Below, in pieces: positions 1 through 11,089 of a stretch of 64,000 nucleotides of DNA. The position numbers were made by a program, and so were the translations under genes. Position 1 is the stretch's first letter. Every line of letters begins with the position of its first letter. The notes under the pieces are model-generated. The model saw only the letters and a program-made list of their open reading frames with translations, was not told the origin of the DNA and made no database searches. The DNA is from Pseudomonadota bacterium (GTDB lineage Bacteria; Pseudomonadota; Gammaproteobacteria; Burkholderiales; Burkholderiaceae_C): positions 1 through 64,000 of the forward strand of contig JAVHYA010000019.1 in the NCBI GenBank assembly GCA_031119395.1, given 5' to 3'.

Positions 1-2228
<2,228 letters not shown>

Positions 2229-2446
2229 GGGCGCTCGCGCAGGAGGGGCGTCGGGGCAAAACCGACGCAGTCTGCCCGAAGCGCGGCCGCGCGCGTGTCG
2301 GAGAAAGGCGCGACCGGCGAACGCTGCATGCGTGTGTGTGGGGCTCCTCCTGCAACGCGACGCTGGCTCGGCCGCCAGAGCGGGCACTCGCCGCGCGCAA
2401 AGCTGTGGCGCATCGACATTCATTCAACCCTTGAAAGGAGCTTCCC

Positions 2447-2722
2447 ATGAGCCGATGGACCGTGGAAATCGAACCGACCGACGACGGCCGCTACCAGTGG
2501 CGGCACGTGCCCGTGGGCGAGACCGGCACCGGCACCGCGCACGTCGGCGGCGAGCGCTTCGACTCGGCCGAGGCCGCCCGGGCCGCGGGCGAAGCCGCGC
2601 TGGCCGAGCATGACGAACGCCGCGCCGACGAGGCGGCGCCGGAGGTGCCCGCACACGACGCCGACACGCGCCTGGGCGAATCGCAGGCCGAGCTGGAGGC
2701 CGAGGAAGACCCCCGGCTCTGA
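2447..2722 (+). CDS. small acidic hypothetical protein
   Basis: 91 residues, no signal peptide or membrane segment. The N-terminal half (SRWTVEIEPTDDGRYQWRHV, then VGGERFDSAEAARAAGEAAL) looks like a small beta-hairpin plus helix. The C-terminal third is Glu/Ala-rich and probably disordered. The start is supported by AAAGGAGC seven bases upstream of the ATG. It is divergent from the sensor kinase and convergent with the hydrolase, so probably a single-gene unit. I do not recognise a family and assign no function. Confidence 0.7.
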   Translation: MSRWTVEIEPTDDGRYQWRHVPVGETGTGTAHVGGERFDSAEAARAAGEAALAEHDERRADEAAPEVPAHDADTRLGESQAELEAEEDPRL

Positions 2723-2738
2723 GCACCCCGCGGCGCCC

Positions 2739-3656
2739 TCAGAGCGCCAGGAAATCCTCGATCAGCCCGGCCACGCGCCCGGGCTGGTCGTGGTGCAGCA
2801 TGTGGGCCGCGTCGTCCACCTGCGCGATGCGCACGTCGCGCACCGACTTGAGCCGCTCGTGGTATTCCTCCAGCGAGTAGCGCTGGCCCCACCAGCCGCG
2901 CAGGCTGTTGTCGCTCGCCTCCACCGCCAGCACCGGCGCCTCGATCGCCGCGTACAGCGCCAGCATCTCGTCCACGCGGAACAGGTTGGCATTGATCACC
3001 TTGTGCGCCGGGTCGCCGAGGATGTTCCAGCGCGGCGCGCCGTCGCCATCGTTTGTGCAGCGCGCCCACTGGCGGGCCAGCCAGTCGGCCTTGTCCTGCG
3101 TGAGCCGCGGGTTGGTCTTCATGAGACGACGTGCCACGCCGTCGGCCGCCGGGTAGCTGGCGAGGTCCATGCCGCCGGCATGCAGGCGCTTGAGCTCGTC
3201 GATCCAGCGGCCATAGCGCGCCGGCGCCTCGTCGGCGCGATAGGCCGGCATGCCGAAGCCCTCGAGGTTGACCACGCGGCGCAGCCGCTTGGGCCGCACG
3301 CCGGCGTAGTGCATGGTCACGTTGCCGCCCATGCTGTGGCCCACGAGGTCGACGGCGCGGTCGCCCGCATAGTGGTCGAGCAGCCAGTCGAGGTCGGCCA
3401 GGTAGTCGGGCATCCAGTAGTTGTCGACGCCGCCGCCCTCGGTGAGGCCGTAGCCGCGCCAGTCGGGCGCGACGATGAAGCGTTCCTCGCGCATCGCGTC
3501 GACCACGAACTGCCACGATGCGCCCACGTCCATCCAGCCGTGCAGCAGCACCAGCGGCGGGCGCGCGTCGGCGCGGTCGCCCCAGGTCAGCACGTGGTAG
3601 CGCAGGTTGCGCACGGGAACGAACTCGGAGCGGGCAGGGCGGCGGGGGACGTACAT
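2739..3656 (-). CDS. alpha/beta hydrolase fold protein
   Basis: 305 residues with a complete alpha/beta hydrolase pattern: oxyanion-loop HGWMD at 39-43, nucleophile elbow GHSMGG with Ser108, and a likely catalytic His at 285 in DDAAHMLHHDQPG. No signal peptide, so probably cytoplasmic. Length and layout match the epoxide-hydrolase/haloalkane-dehalogenase-like branch of the fold. A lid region with many Arg/Asp residues sits between about 130 and 230. The substrate cannot be predicted. It stands alone, with a palindromic repeat just upstream of its start. Confidence 0.85.
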   Translation of the reverse strand: MYVPRRPARSEFVPVRNLRYHVLTWGDRADARPPLVLLHGWMDVGASWQFVVDAMREERFIVAPDWRGYGLTEGGGVDNYWMPDYLADLDWLLDHYAGDRAVDLVGHSMGGNVTMHYAGVRPKRLRRVVNLEGFGMPAYRADEAPARYGRWIDELKRLHAGGMDLASYPAADGVARRLMKTNPRLTQDKADWLARQWARCTNDGDGAPRWNILGDPAHKVINANLFRVDEMLALYAAIEAPVLAVEASDNSLRGWWGQRYSLEEYHERLKSVRDVRIAQVDDAAHMLHHDQPGRVAGLIEDFLAL

Positions 3657-3715
3657 GGCGGCCGATCATAGGCAGTGCCAGCCAGCCAGGCAGTCCGGCG
3701 CAGGACAGCGGCAAT

Positions 3716-3774
3716 GCTATTGAAAAGATAGCTGGTCGTGCAGGCGGGACGGGCGCTGCGGACCGATTCGGCCT
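3716..3774 (-). repeat. 58-bp palindromic repeat, copy A
   Basis: On the minus strand this reads a GC-rich arm (GCAGCGCCCGTCCCGCCTGC) followed by the 17-bp palindromic tail GCTATCTTTTCAATAGC, which lies at 3716-3732. It matches the copy at 8052-8110 in order and spacing. It sits between the hydrolase start and the ABC operon. Confidence 0.8.
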
Positions 3775-3877
3775 GGATTCGGGGTGAACCCTGTGGAGGA
3801 AATTCCTGCTGCGGCTTCTCGCCGTCGCGGGCTAGAGTCGCCGCCTTCGCACAGAACGACGGACCCAGGAGACGCCC

Positions 3878-5212
3878 ATGCCCACCCCCTTTCGCGCCGC
3901 GCGCGGCCTGCTCGCCGCGAGCCTGCTGGCCGCCCTCGGCACGCTGGCCCAGGCCGGCACCGTGACCGTGATCACCTCCTTTCCCAAGGAGTTGACCGAT
4001 GCCTACAAGAAGGCCTTCGAGGCCGCCAACGCGGGCATCAAGCTGGAGGTGCTGAACAAGAACACGACCGCCTCCATCGCCTACATCAAGGAGCTGCCGG
4101 CGGGCCAGCGGCCCGACGTGATGTGGGCCAGCGCGCCCGACGCCTTCGAGGTGCTGGCGCGCGACAAGCTGCTCACCGCCGCGCCCGAGGTGAAGAACCC
4201 GCACACGCCTGCCAGGATCGGCAACTACCCGATCAACGACCCGCAGGGCCTGTACTACGGCCAGGCGCTCGCGGGCTACGGGATGATGTGGAACACCCGC
4301 TACCTGCAGGCCAACAAGCTGCCCGCACCCAGGGAGTGGAGCGACCTGGCGCGGCCCGAGTATTTCGGCCACGTGGCCATCAGCTCGCCCTCGCGCTCGG
4401 GCACGACGCACCTCACGGTCGAGACGCTGCTGCAGGGCGAGGGCTGGGACAAGGGTTGGACCCAGCTGCTCGAGATCATGGGCAACTGCGCCGCGGTGAC
4501 CGACCGCAGCTTCGGCGTGCCCGACGGGGTGAACAGCGGGCAGTTCGGCATCGGCCTGGTGATCGACTTCTTCGGCCTGGCCGGCAAGTACTCGGGCTTC
4601 CCGGTCGAGTTCGCCTACCCCAGCGTGACGGCGGTGGTGCCGGCGAACATCGGCCTGGTGACGGGGGCGAAGAACGCCGACGAGGCGAAGAAGTTCATCG
4701 CCTTCACGCTCAGCAAGGACGGCCAGCAGCTGCTGCTGGAGCCCAAGATCAGCCGCCTGCCCGTGCTGCCCTACGCCGACCTGAAGGTGCCCGCCGGCTA
4801 CCCCGACATCCAGGCCGTGGCGAAGAAGGCCAAGGTGCAGTTCGACTCGGAGCTGTCGGAGTCGCGCTACCAGGTGGTGGTGAGCCTGTTCGACCAGATG
4901 GTGACCTTTCGCCTGAAGGAACTGCAGGCCGCGACGCAGGCCATCCACGAGGCCGAGAAGAAGCTCAAGGCGAAGCCGAACGCGCAGGGCAGCGAGCTGG
5001 TCAAGCAGGCACGGGGCTTCGCGTATGCCTCGCTGGTCGGCGCGGACACGGTGAAGAACGAACAGTTCCTGGAACTCTTCCGCAAGAACCGGCGTGACGT
5101 GGCCGTGAGCAAGCAGCTCACCGGACAGGAGGAACTCTGGGCCGGCAAGGCGAAGGCCAACTACGCCAAGGCGACCGAACTGGCCAAGCAGGCCCAGGCG
5201 CTGGCGAAGTGA
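3878..5212 (+). CDS. ABC transporter periplasmic substrate-binding protein
   Basis: 444 residues with a signal peptide cleaved after AQA (residues 24-26). The mature start TVTVITSFPKELTDAYKKAFE is typical of the iron(III)/polyamine-type binding proteins (FbpA/PotD cluster), where a domain-1 strand is followed by a helix. It is longer than the usual 330-350 residues. The extra C-terminal part (about 340-444) is helical and Lys-rich. It is the first gene of a three-gene importer and its stop overlaps the permease start (GTGA). By family the ligand could be ferric iron, a polyamine or a phosphonate; nothing here decides between these. Confidence 0.88.
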   Translation: MPTPFRAARGLLAASLLAALGTLAQAGTVTVITSFPKELTDAYKKAFEAANAGIKLEVLNKNTTASIAYIKELPAGQRPDVMWASAPDAFEVLARDKLLTAAPEVKNPHTPARIGNYPINDPQGLYYGQALAGYGMMWNTRYLQANKLPAPREWSDLARPEYFGHVAISSPSRSGTTHLTVETLLQGEGWDKGWTQLLEIMGNCAAVTDRSFGVPDGVNSGQFGIGLVIDFFGLAGKYSGFPVEFAYPSVTAVVPANIGLVTGAKNADEAKKFIAFTLSKDGQQLLLEPKISRLPVLPYADLKVPAGYPDIQAVAKKAKVQFDSELSESRYQVVVSLFDQMVTFRLKELQAATQAIHEAEKKLKAKPNAQGSELVKQARGFAYASLVGADTVKNEQFLELFRKNRRDVAVSKQLTGQEELWAGKAKANYAKATELAKQAQALAK

Positions 5213-6945
5213 CGCCCGCCACGGTCCCGGCGCCGGGCGGCTCGGTCCCGGCGCTGCGCCGCCGCGAAGGCGCGGGCTGGGGAGCCTGGGCGGTGGCCGG
5301 CGCGGTGCTGGCCTTCCTGCTGGTGTTCCTGCTGGTGCCCGTGGGGCTGGTGGTCTACACGGCCTTCGTCGACGGCGCGGGCGGCTTCACGCTGGGCCAC
5401 TTCGGCAACTTCTTCGGCCAGAGCCTGTTCACCGAGGCCTTCGTCAACAGCCTGCTGGTCGCGCTCGCGAGCGTGTTCTTCGCGTCGCTGATCGCGGTGC
5501 CGCTGGCCTACCTCACGGTGCGCTTCCAGTTCCGCGGCGCGCTGCTCGTCCAGACGCTGGGCGTGCTGCCGCTGGTGATGCCGCCCTTCGTCGGCGCGGT
5601 GGCGCTGCAGCTCATCTTCGGGCGCAACGGCAGCGTGAACCTGCTGCTGGACGAATGGTTCGGCTTCAAGGTGCCGATCATGGACGGGCTCGTGGGCGTC
5701 ACCTTCGTCGAGAGCATCCACTACTTTCCCTTCATCCTGCTGAACCTGGTGGCGGCGATGCGCAACATCGACGGCGCGATGGAGGAATCGGCGCAGAACC
5801 TGGGCGCGCGGGGGCTGCGGCTGTTTCGCCGCATCATCTTTCCGCTCGCGATGCCGGGCTTCCTGGCCGGCGCGGCGCTGGTCTTCGTGAAGGTGTTCGA
5901 CGACCTGGGCACGCCCCTGGTCATGGGCGTGACCAACATGCTGGCGCCGCAGGCGTACCTGCGCATCACCTCGGTGGGCATCGACGACCCCATGGGCTAC
6001 GTCATCAGCGTGCTGATGATCGGCTTCTCCATCTTCGCGCTGTGGCTGGCCGCGCGCATGACGCAGGGGCGCGACTACGCCACCTTGCAGAAGGGCGGCA
6101 GCAGCCTGCAGCGCCGGCGCCTCGCGGGCTGGGAATCGGTGCTGGCCTACGGGTGGATCGGGCTGGTGCTGGCGGTCGTGCTGGCGCCGCACCTGGCCAT
6201 CCTGCTGATGTCCTTCGCCAAGGTGTGGAGCTTCTCGGTGCTGCCCGATGCCTACACGCTCGACCATTACGCGGCGGTGTTCGGCGATGCGCGGCACATG
6301 ATCGGCAACACGCTGCTGTACTGCCTGCTGGCCGCGGGGCTGGACGTGCTCATCGGCACCGCGATCGCCTGGCTCATCCTGCGCACGGCGCTGCCGGCGC
6401 GGCGCTGGCTCGATGCGCTGGCCTCCATCGCGCTGGCGATTCCGGGGCTGGTGCTGGCCATCGGCTACCTGCGCCTGTTCAAGGGCGTGAACATCCCCTT
6501 CACCGATTCGCCGGTGGTCACGAGCTGGGTGCTCATCATGCTGGCGTACGCGGTGCGTCGGCTGCCCTATGCGCTGCGCGCCTGCATGGCGGCACTGCAG
6601 CAGGTGCACCTGTCGTTGGAAGAGGTGGCGCAGAGCCTGGGGGCAACGCGCTGGCGCACCGTGCGCCGCGTGATGGTGCCGCTGATGGCCGGCGGCATCC
6701 TGGCCGGCTTCGTCACCAGCTTCATCACGGCGGCGGTGGAACTGTCGGCCACCATCCTGCTCACCTCGGCCGAGAGCCAGGCGCCGATGAGCTACGGCAT
6801 CTACCTCTACATGCAGAGCGTGTCGGGGCGCGGGCCGGGCGCGGCGCTGGGCGTGCTGGCCGTGGTGGTCGTGGCGCTGGGCACCTGGGCGTCCCACCGT
6901 TTCGCCGACAGCACCCGAACACCCGAAAGGTCATCCAACGCATGA
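5209..6945 (+). CDS. ABC transporter permease with two fused membrane domains
   Basis: 578 residues containing two binding-protein-dependent permease domains in tandem (about 60-280 and 350-570), as in FbpB/SfuB-type permeases. Each half carries an EAA-like loop for contact with the ATPase: EESAQNLGARG in the first and EEVAQSLGATR in the second. About 12 membrane segments are visible, beginning with AGAVLAFLLVFLLVPVGLVVY. The GTG start overlaps the upstream stop by four bases, and its own stop overlaps the ATPase ATG (ATGA). This implies translational coupling and equal production of the subunits. Confidence 0.9.
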   Translation: MTPATVPAPGGSVPALRRREGAGWGAWAVAGAVLAFLLVFLLVPVGLVVYTAFVDGAGGFTLGHFGNFFGQSLFTEAFVNSLLVALASVFFASLIAVPLAYLTVRFQFRGALLVQTLGVLPLVMPPFVGAVALQLIFGRNGSVNLLLDEWFGFKVPIMDGLVGVTFVESIHYFPFILLNLVAAMRNIDGAMEESAQNLGARGLRLFRRIIFPLAMPGFLAGAALVFVKVFDDLGTPLVMGVTNMLAPQAYLRITSVGIDDPMGYVISVLMIGFSIFALWLAARMTQGRDYATLQKGGSSLQRRRLAGWESVLAYGWIGLVLAVVLAPHLAILLMSFAKVWSFSVLPDAYTLDHYAAVFGDARHMIGNTLLYCLLAAGLDVLIGTAIAWLILRTALPARRWLDALASIALAIPGLVLAIGYLRLFKGVNIPFTDSPVVTSWVLIMLAYAVRRLPYALRACMAALQQVHLSLEEVAQSLGATRWRTVRRVMVPLMAGGILAGFVTSFITAAVELSATILLTSAESQAPMSYGIYLYMQSVSGRGPGAALGVLAVVVVALGTWASHRFADSTRTPERSSNA

Positions 6946-8039
6946 AGAAGGCTTCTCTGCAGGCGCGCCACATCAGCCTCAGCTATGGCTCCACCGAGGT
7001 GCTGCGCGACATCAACCTCGAGATCGAGCCGGGCGAGTTCTTCGCCCTGCTGGGCCCCTCGGGTTCGGGCAAGTCCACGCTGCTGCGCCTCATTGCCGGC
7101 TTCACCCAACACCAGCGCGGCGAGCTGCTGGTCGACGGGCAGGACATCACCGGCGTGCCGCCGCATGCGCGCAACATCGGCATGGTGTTCCAGAGCTATG
7201 CGCTGTGGCCGCACATGAACGTGTGGGACAACGTGGCCTTCGGCCTGGTGGAGCGGCGCGAGACGCGCGATGCGATCCGGCGCAAGGTGGCCGCCGCGCT
7301 CGATCTGGTCGGCCTGGCCGACTATGCGAAGCGCCGGCCGGGCCAGCTTTCGGGCGGCCAGCAGCAGCGCGTGGCGCTGGCGCGCACGGTGGTGGTCGAG
7401 CCGCGGCTGCTGCTGCTGGACGAGCCGCTGTCCAACCTCGACAAGAACCTCCGGGTGCAGATGCGCGACGAGCTCAAGCGCCTGCAGCGCCAGCTGGGCC
7501 TGACGACCATCTTCGTCACCCACGACCAGGAGGAGGCCATGACCACCGCGGACCGCATGGCGGTGCTCGACGGCGGCGTGCTCCAGCAGGTCGGCTCGGC
7601 CACGGGGCTGTTCGACGAGCCGGTGAACCGCTTCGTGGCCGGCTTCGTCGGCACGGCGAACCTGCTCGAAGGCCGCGTCGAGGCGGTGGAGGAGGACGGC
7701 GCGGTCCGCTTCGACGCGCAGGGCATCGGTCCGCTGCGCCTGCCCGCGTCGACGCTGGCGGGCGCGCCGCCGGCGCCGGGGCCGGCCGCGCTGTCCTTCC
7801 GGCCGCACCAGGTGCTGCTGCAGGCGCCGGACGAGCCCACCGACGCGGCGCGCGTGTGGCTCGACGCGACGGTGGAGGGGGCCGAGTTCCTCGGCGAGTT
7901 CTCGCGTTACCGGCTGCGCGTGGGGCAGGCGGTGGTGGTCGCCGACCAGGCGCACTATGCCGGCCATCCGGTGCTCGAAGGCGGCACCTTCGTGCGCGTG
8001 GGCATCGCGCCGGCGCAGGTGCGCTTCCTCGCGGCCTGA
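6942..8039 (+). CDS. ABC transporter ATP-binding protein
   Basis: 365 residues. Walker A GPSGSGKST at 38-46, signature LSGGQ at 136-140, Walker B LLLLDE ending at 161 and a switch His in VTHDQEEA are all present, so the ATPase should be active. The C-terminal 120 residues form a TOBE-like domain (RPHQVLLQ), as in the FbpC/PotA/MalK group. Together with the two upstream genes it forms one complete importer. The operon ends at a palindromic repeat with no obvious U-tract terminator. Confidence 0.92.
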   Translation: MKKASLQARHISLSYGSTEVLRDINLEIEPGEFFALLGPSGSGKSTLLRLIAGFTQHQRGELLVDGQDITGVPPHARNIGMVFQSYALWPHMNVWDNVAFGLVERRETRDAIRRKVAAALDLVGLADYAKRRPGQLSGGQQQRVALARTVVVEPRLLLLDEPLSNLDKNLRVQMRDELKRLQRQLGLTTIFVTHDQEEAMTTADRMAVLDGGVLQQVGSATGLFDEPVNRFVAGFVGTANLLEGRVEAVEEDGAVRFDAQGIGPLRLPASTLAGAPPAPGPAALSFRPHQVLLQAPDEPTDAARVWLDATVEGAEFLGEFSRYRLRVGQAVVVADQAHYAGHPVLEGGTFVRVGIAPAQVRFLAA

Positions 8040-8051
8040 ACGGAGAACTTC

Positions 8052-8110
8052 AAGGAAAAACCGGCTGTAGCGCCCGTCCTGCCTGCACGAGCAGCTATCA
8101 ATTCGATAGC
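8052..8110 (+). repeat. 58-bp palindromic repeat, copy B
   Basis: 59 bp starting AAGGAAAAA, then TAGCGCCCGTCCTGCCTGCA, and ending in the perfect inverted pair of GCTATCAATTCGATAGC (8094-8110). It lies between the ABC ATPase stop and the aldo/keto reductase. Confidence 0.85.
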
Positions 8111-8181
8111 GACGGGCCTGCCCGCGGGGCATCGGGCCGCCGCAGGCGCACGTCCGCGTACCCGGCGGTAGCATCCGGGGC

Positions 8182-9249
8182 ATGAACCTCCCCCAAGTCA
8201 CCCTTGGCCGCAGCGAGCTGCGTGTCACCCCCATCTGCCTGGGCACCATGACCTTCGGCGAGCAGGTCGACGAGCCGACCGCGCATGCCATCCTGAGCCG
8301 TTCGCTGGAGCGCGGCGTCGACTTCATCGACACGGCCGAGATGTACGCCGTGCCGGCGCGCAAGGAAACGTACGGCGCCACCGAAACCATCATCGGCAAC
8401 TGGTTCGCGAAGAACCCCGGCGCGCGCCGCAAGCTCACGCTCGCCACCAAGGTGGCCGGCCCCTCGCGCGGCATGCCCTGGGTGCGCGAAGGCACCGGCA
8501 TGACGGCCGCGGACATCGTCGCCTCCTGCGAGGGCAGCCTGAAGCGCCTGCAGACCGACGTCATCGACCTCTACCAGATCCACTGGCCCGAGCGCAACGT
8601 GCCGGCCTTCGGCAACATCTACTACGACCCGAAGCTCGAGCGCACGCAGACCTCCATCCACGAGCAGCTGGAGGCGCTGGGCGGGCTGGTGAAGGCCGGC
8701 AAGGTGCGCGCCATCGGCCTGTCGAACGAGACGCCCTACGGCGTGCACGAGTTCGTGCGCCTGGCCGAGCAGCACGGCCTGCCGCGCGTGGCCACGGTGC
8801 AGAACGTCTACTGCCTCGTCAGCCGCGCGCTGGAGAACGGCCTGGACGAGACCATGCACCGGCTCGACGTGTCGCTGCTGGCCTACTCGCCGCTGGCCTT
8901 CGGCCTGCTGACCGGCAAGTACGACCTGGGCGGCACCACCGGCCCCGACGCGCCCCGGGGTGCCCGCATCGCCAGCTACGAATCGGTGCGCAAGCAGCGC
9001 TGGGGCCGCCCGGAGGCGCTCACCGCCGCGCGCCGCTACAACCAGCTCGCGCGCGACCACGGCCTCACGCCCACCCAACTGGCGCTGGCCTTCTGCTACA
9101 CCAAGTGGCAGGTGGCCAGCACCATCATCGGCGTGACCTCGGTGGCGCAGCTGGACGAGGACATCGACGCGTGGGGCACCACGCTGTCGCCGGAGCTGCT
9201 GGCGCAGATCGACAAGATCCGGTGGGAGCTGCGCGATCCGGCGGCCTGA
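8182..9249 (+). CDS. NADP(H)-dependent aldo/keto reductase (Tas-like)
   Basis: 355 residues. The aldo/keto reductase tetrad is visible as Asp50, Tyr55, Lys90 and His134 (FIDTAEMY, LATK, YQIHWPERN). The segment MYAVPARKETYGATE and the HWPERN motif are characteristic of the Tas branch, single-domain TIM-barrel reductases of about 345-355 residues. It should reduce carbonyl compounds with NADPH in the cytoplasm; the physiological substrate is unknown. Monocistronic; the downstream gene converges on it, leaving six bases. Confidence 0.88.
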   Translation: MNLPQVTLGRSELRVTPICLGTMTFGEQVDEPTAHAILSRSLERGVDFIDTAEMYAVPARKETYGATETIIGNWFAKNPGARRKLTLATKVAGPSRGMPWVREGTGMTAADIVASCEGSLKRLQTDVIDLYQIHWPERNVPAFGNIYYDPKLERTQTSIHEQLEALGGLVKAGKVRAIGLSNETPYGVHEFVRLAEQHGLPRVATVQNVYCLVSRALENGLDETMHRLDVSLLAYSPLAFGLLTGKYDLGGTTGPDAPRGARIASYESVRKQRWGRPEALTAARRYNQLARDHGLTPTQLALAFCYTKWQVASTIIGVTSVAQLDEDIDAWGTTLSPELLAQIDKIRWELRDPAA

Positions 9250-9254
9250 GGCGC

Positions 9255-10262
9255 TCAGCCCGGCTGCTCGATGACGATCTTGCCGAAGTGCTCGTTGGCC
9301 TGCATGCGCGCCAGCGCCTGCGGCACGGCCTCCAGCGGCAGGCGGACGTCGATCGGCAGCGCGAGCCGGCCCGCGGCCAGGGCCGGCCAGAGGTCGGCGC
9401 GCACCCGCTCGGCGATGGCCGCCACCTCGTCCACGCTGCGGGTGCGGAAGGTCACGCCCTGGTAGCGGATGCGGCGCATCGAATGGGTCTCGAAGTCGAA
9501 CACGGCGTTCTGGCCCGCCATGCGCCCGACATTCACCACGCAGCCGCCGACGGCGGTCGCCCGCAGGTTGAGGCTGGCGTACGGACCGGAGAGCTGGTCG
9601 ATGACGAGGTCGACGCCGCGGCCGTCGGTGTGGGACAGGACGGCATCCACCCAACCGGGATCGGTGGTGTCCAACGCGTGGTGGGCGCCGAAGCCGCCCA
9701 GCCGCGCGCGCCGCTCCGGCGTCGTGGACGTGCCGAGCACCAGCCCCGCGCCCAGGTGGCGAGCGACCTGCAGGCCCATGAGCCCGACCCCCGATGACGC
9801 GCCCTGGATCAGCACCGACTGCCCGGGACGCAGGCCGCCCTGCGTGACGAGGGCATCGTGCATGGTGCGCAGCGCGATGGGCAGGCAGGCGGCCCGGGCG
9901 AGGTCCATGGACGGGTCGGGCAGGGGGAAGCTGCGCCGGTAGTCGGTCACGGCGTACTCGGCGAAGGCGCCGATGCCCGAGCACATGACGCGATCGCCCG
10001 GCGCCACGCCCGTGACCTGCGGCCCCGCCGACACCACCTCGCCGGCCCACTCCAGCCCCAGCACCGTGCCGGGTCCGCCGTGCGGCCCGTGCTGGCGCCC
10101 CTGCGCCAGGCCGAGGTCGGCGCGGTTGAGCGCGCTGGCGCGCACGCGCACCAGGATGTCGGCCGGCCCCGGCCGGGGCACAGGCACGGTCTGCATGCGC
10201 ACGCCGTCGGTGCCCGCCTGGACGGCGGCGCGCATGGTGGCGGGAAGGGCGGGGGTCTGCAT
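9255..10262 (-). CDS. zinc-type alcohol dehydrogenase/quinone oxidoreductase family protein
   Basis: 335 residues of the medium-chain dehydrogenase fold. An N-terminal GroES-like domain carries ALNRADL and GLEWAGEV, and a Rossmann domain has the nucleotide loop GASSGVG at 154-160. No cysteine cluster for structural zinc is present, which fits the NADPH:quinone oxidoreductase branch. It is the last gene of a minus-strand cluster with two SDRs and a Bug binding protein, so it probably takes part in degrading the same imported compound. The substrate is unknown. Confidence 0.85.
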   Translation of the reverse strand: MQTPALPATMRAAVQAGTDGVRMQTVPVPRPGPADILVRVRASALNRADLGLAQGRQHGPHGGPGTVLGLEWAGEVVSAGPQVTGVAPGDRVMCSGIGAFAEYAVTDYRRSFPLPDPSMDLARAACLPIALRTMHDALVTQGGLRPGQSVLIQGASSGVGLMGLQVARHLGAGLVLGTSTTPERRARLGGFGAHHALDTTDPGWVDAVLSHTDGRGVDLVIDQLSGPYASLNLRATAVGGCVVNVGRMAGQNAVFDFETHSMRRIRYQGVTFRTRSVDEVAAIAERVRADLWPALAAGRLALPIDVRLPLEAVPQALARMQANEHFGKIVIEQPG

Positions 10263-10272
10263 GGTCCGGGCC

Positions 10273-11082
10273 TCAGCGCATGTGCGCCCCGCCGTTGACG
10301 TCGATCGTCGTGCCCGTCACGTACGACGACAGGTCCGACGCGAGGAAGAGGCAGGCGCCCGCGATCTCGGCCGCGTGGCCCGCGCGCGGCAGGGGCCAGC
10401 CGGCGCCACTGGCGTGCTTGTCCTCGTCGCTGCGGCCGGTGCGCGAGAAGTCGGTGAGGATGAGCCCCGGCGCGATGGCGTTGACGCGGATGCCCTCGGC
10501 GCCCAGCTCGCGCGCCATCGCGCGCGTGAGTCCCAGCACGCCGGCCTTGGCGGCGCAGTAGTGCGCACCGCCGAAGATGCCGCCGCCCTGCTGCGCGGAC
10601 ATCGACGACACGTTGACGATGCTGCCGCCGTGCCGCGCACGCAGGGCCGGCAGCGCGGCCTGCGACAGCAGCAGCGTCCCGCGCAGCACCACGTCGGTCA
10701 CGGTGTCGTAGTCGGCCTCGGTGATCTCGGCGACGCCGCGCTTTTGCGTGAGGCCCGCGTTGTTGACGAGCACGTCGAGCGCGCCGTCCGACCAGCCCAG
10801 CACGCCCTCGATGGCGGCGGCGCAGGCGCCGGCATCGGCGACGTCGCAGGCCCAGGCGCGCGCCCGGTCGCTGTCCGTGGCGTCGTTGAGGTCGGCCGCG
10901 GCGGCCTGCGCTTCCTCGCCGTTCAGGTCGAGCAGCGCCACGCGTGCGCCGTGCGCCATGAACAGCCGGGCCGTCGCCTTGCCGATGCCCTTGGGGCGAC
11001 CGGCGCCGGAGATCACGGCCACGCGGCCGGCAAGGAGCGCGCCGGTGTCGGTGCGCACCGGGTTCAGGGCCGAGGCGTCCAT
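10273..11082 (-). CDS. SDR-family oxidoreductase
   Basis: 269 residues, classical short-chain dehydrogenase. The cofactor loop SGAGRPKGIG lies at 25-34 and NNAG at 107-110. Catalytic Ser is near 159-160, with Tyr175 and Lys179 in YCAAK. Asp in LLDLN after the second strand suggests NAD(H) preference. The 11-base gap to the oxidoreductase and 7-base gap to the Bug protein indicate one transcript. Role inferred from context: oxidation of a hydroxyl intermediate in a catabolic route. Confidence 0.87.
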   Translation of the reverse strand: MDASALNPVRTDTGALLAGRVAVISGAGRPKGIGKATARLFMAHGARVALLDLNGEEAQAAAADLNDATDSDRARAWACDVADAGACAAAIEGVLGWSDGALDVLVNNAGLTQKRGVAEITEADYDTVTDVVLRGTLLLSQAALPALRARHGGSIVNVSSMSAQQGGGIFGGAHYCAAKAGVLGLTRAMARELGAEGIRVNAIAPGLILTDFSRTGRSDEDKHASGAGWPLPRAGHAAEIAGACLFLASDLSSYVTGTTIDVNGGAHMR

Positions 11083-11089
11083 CGGTGCG

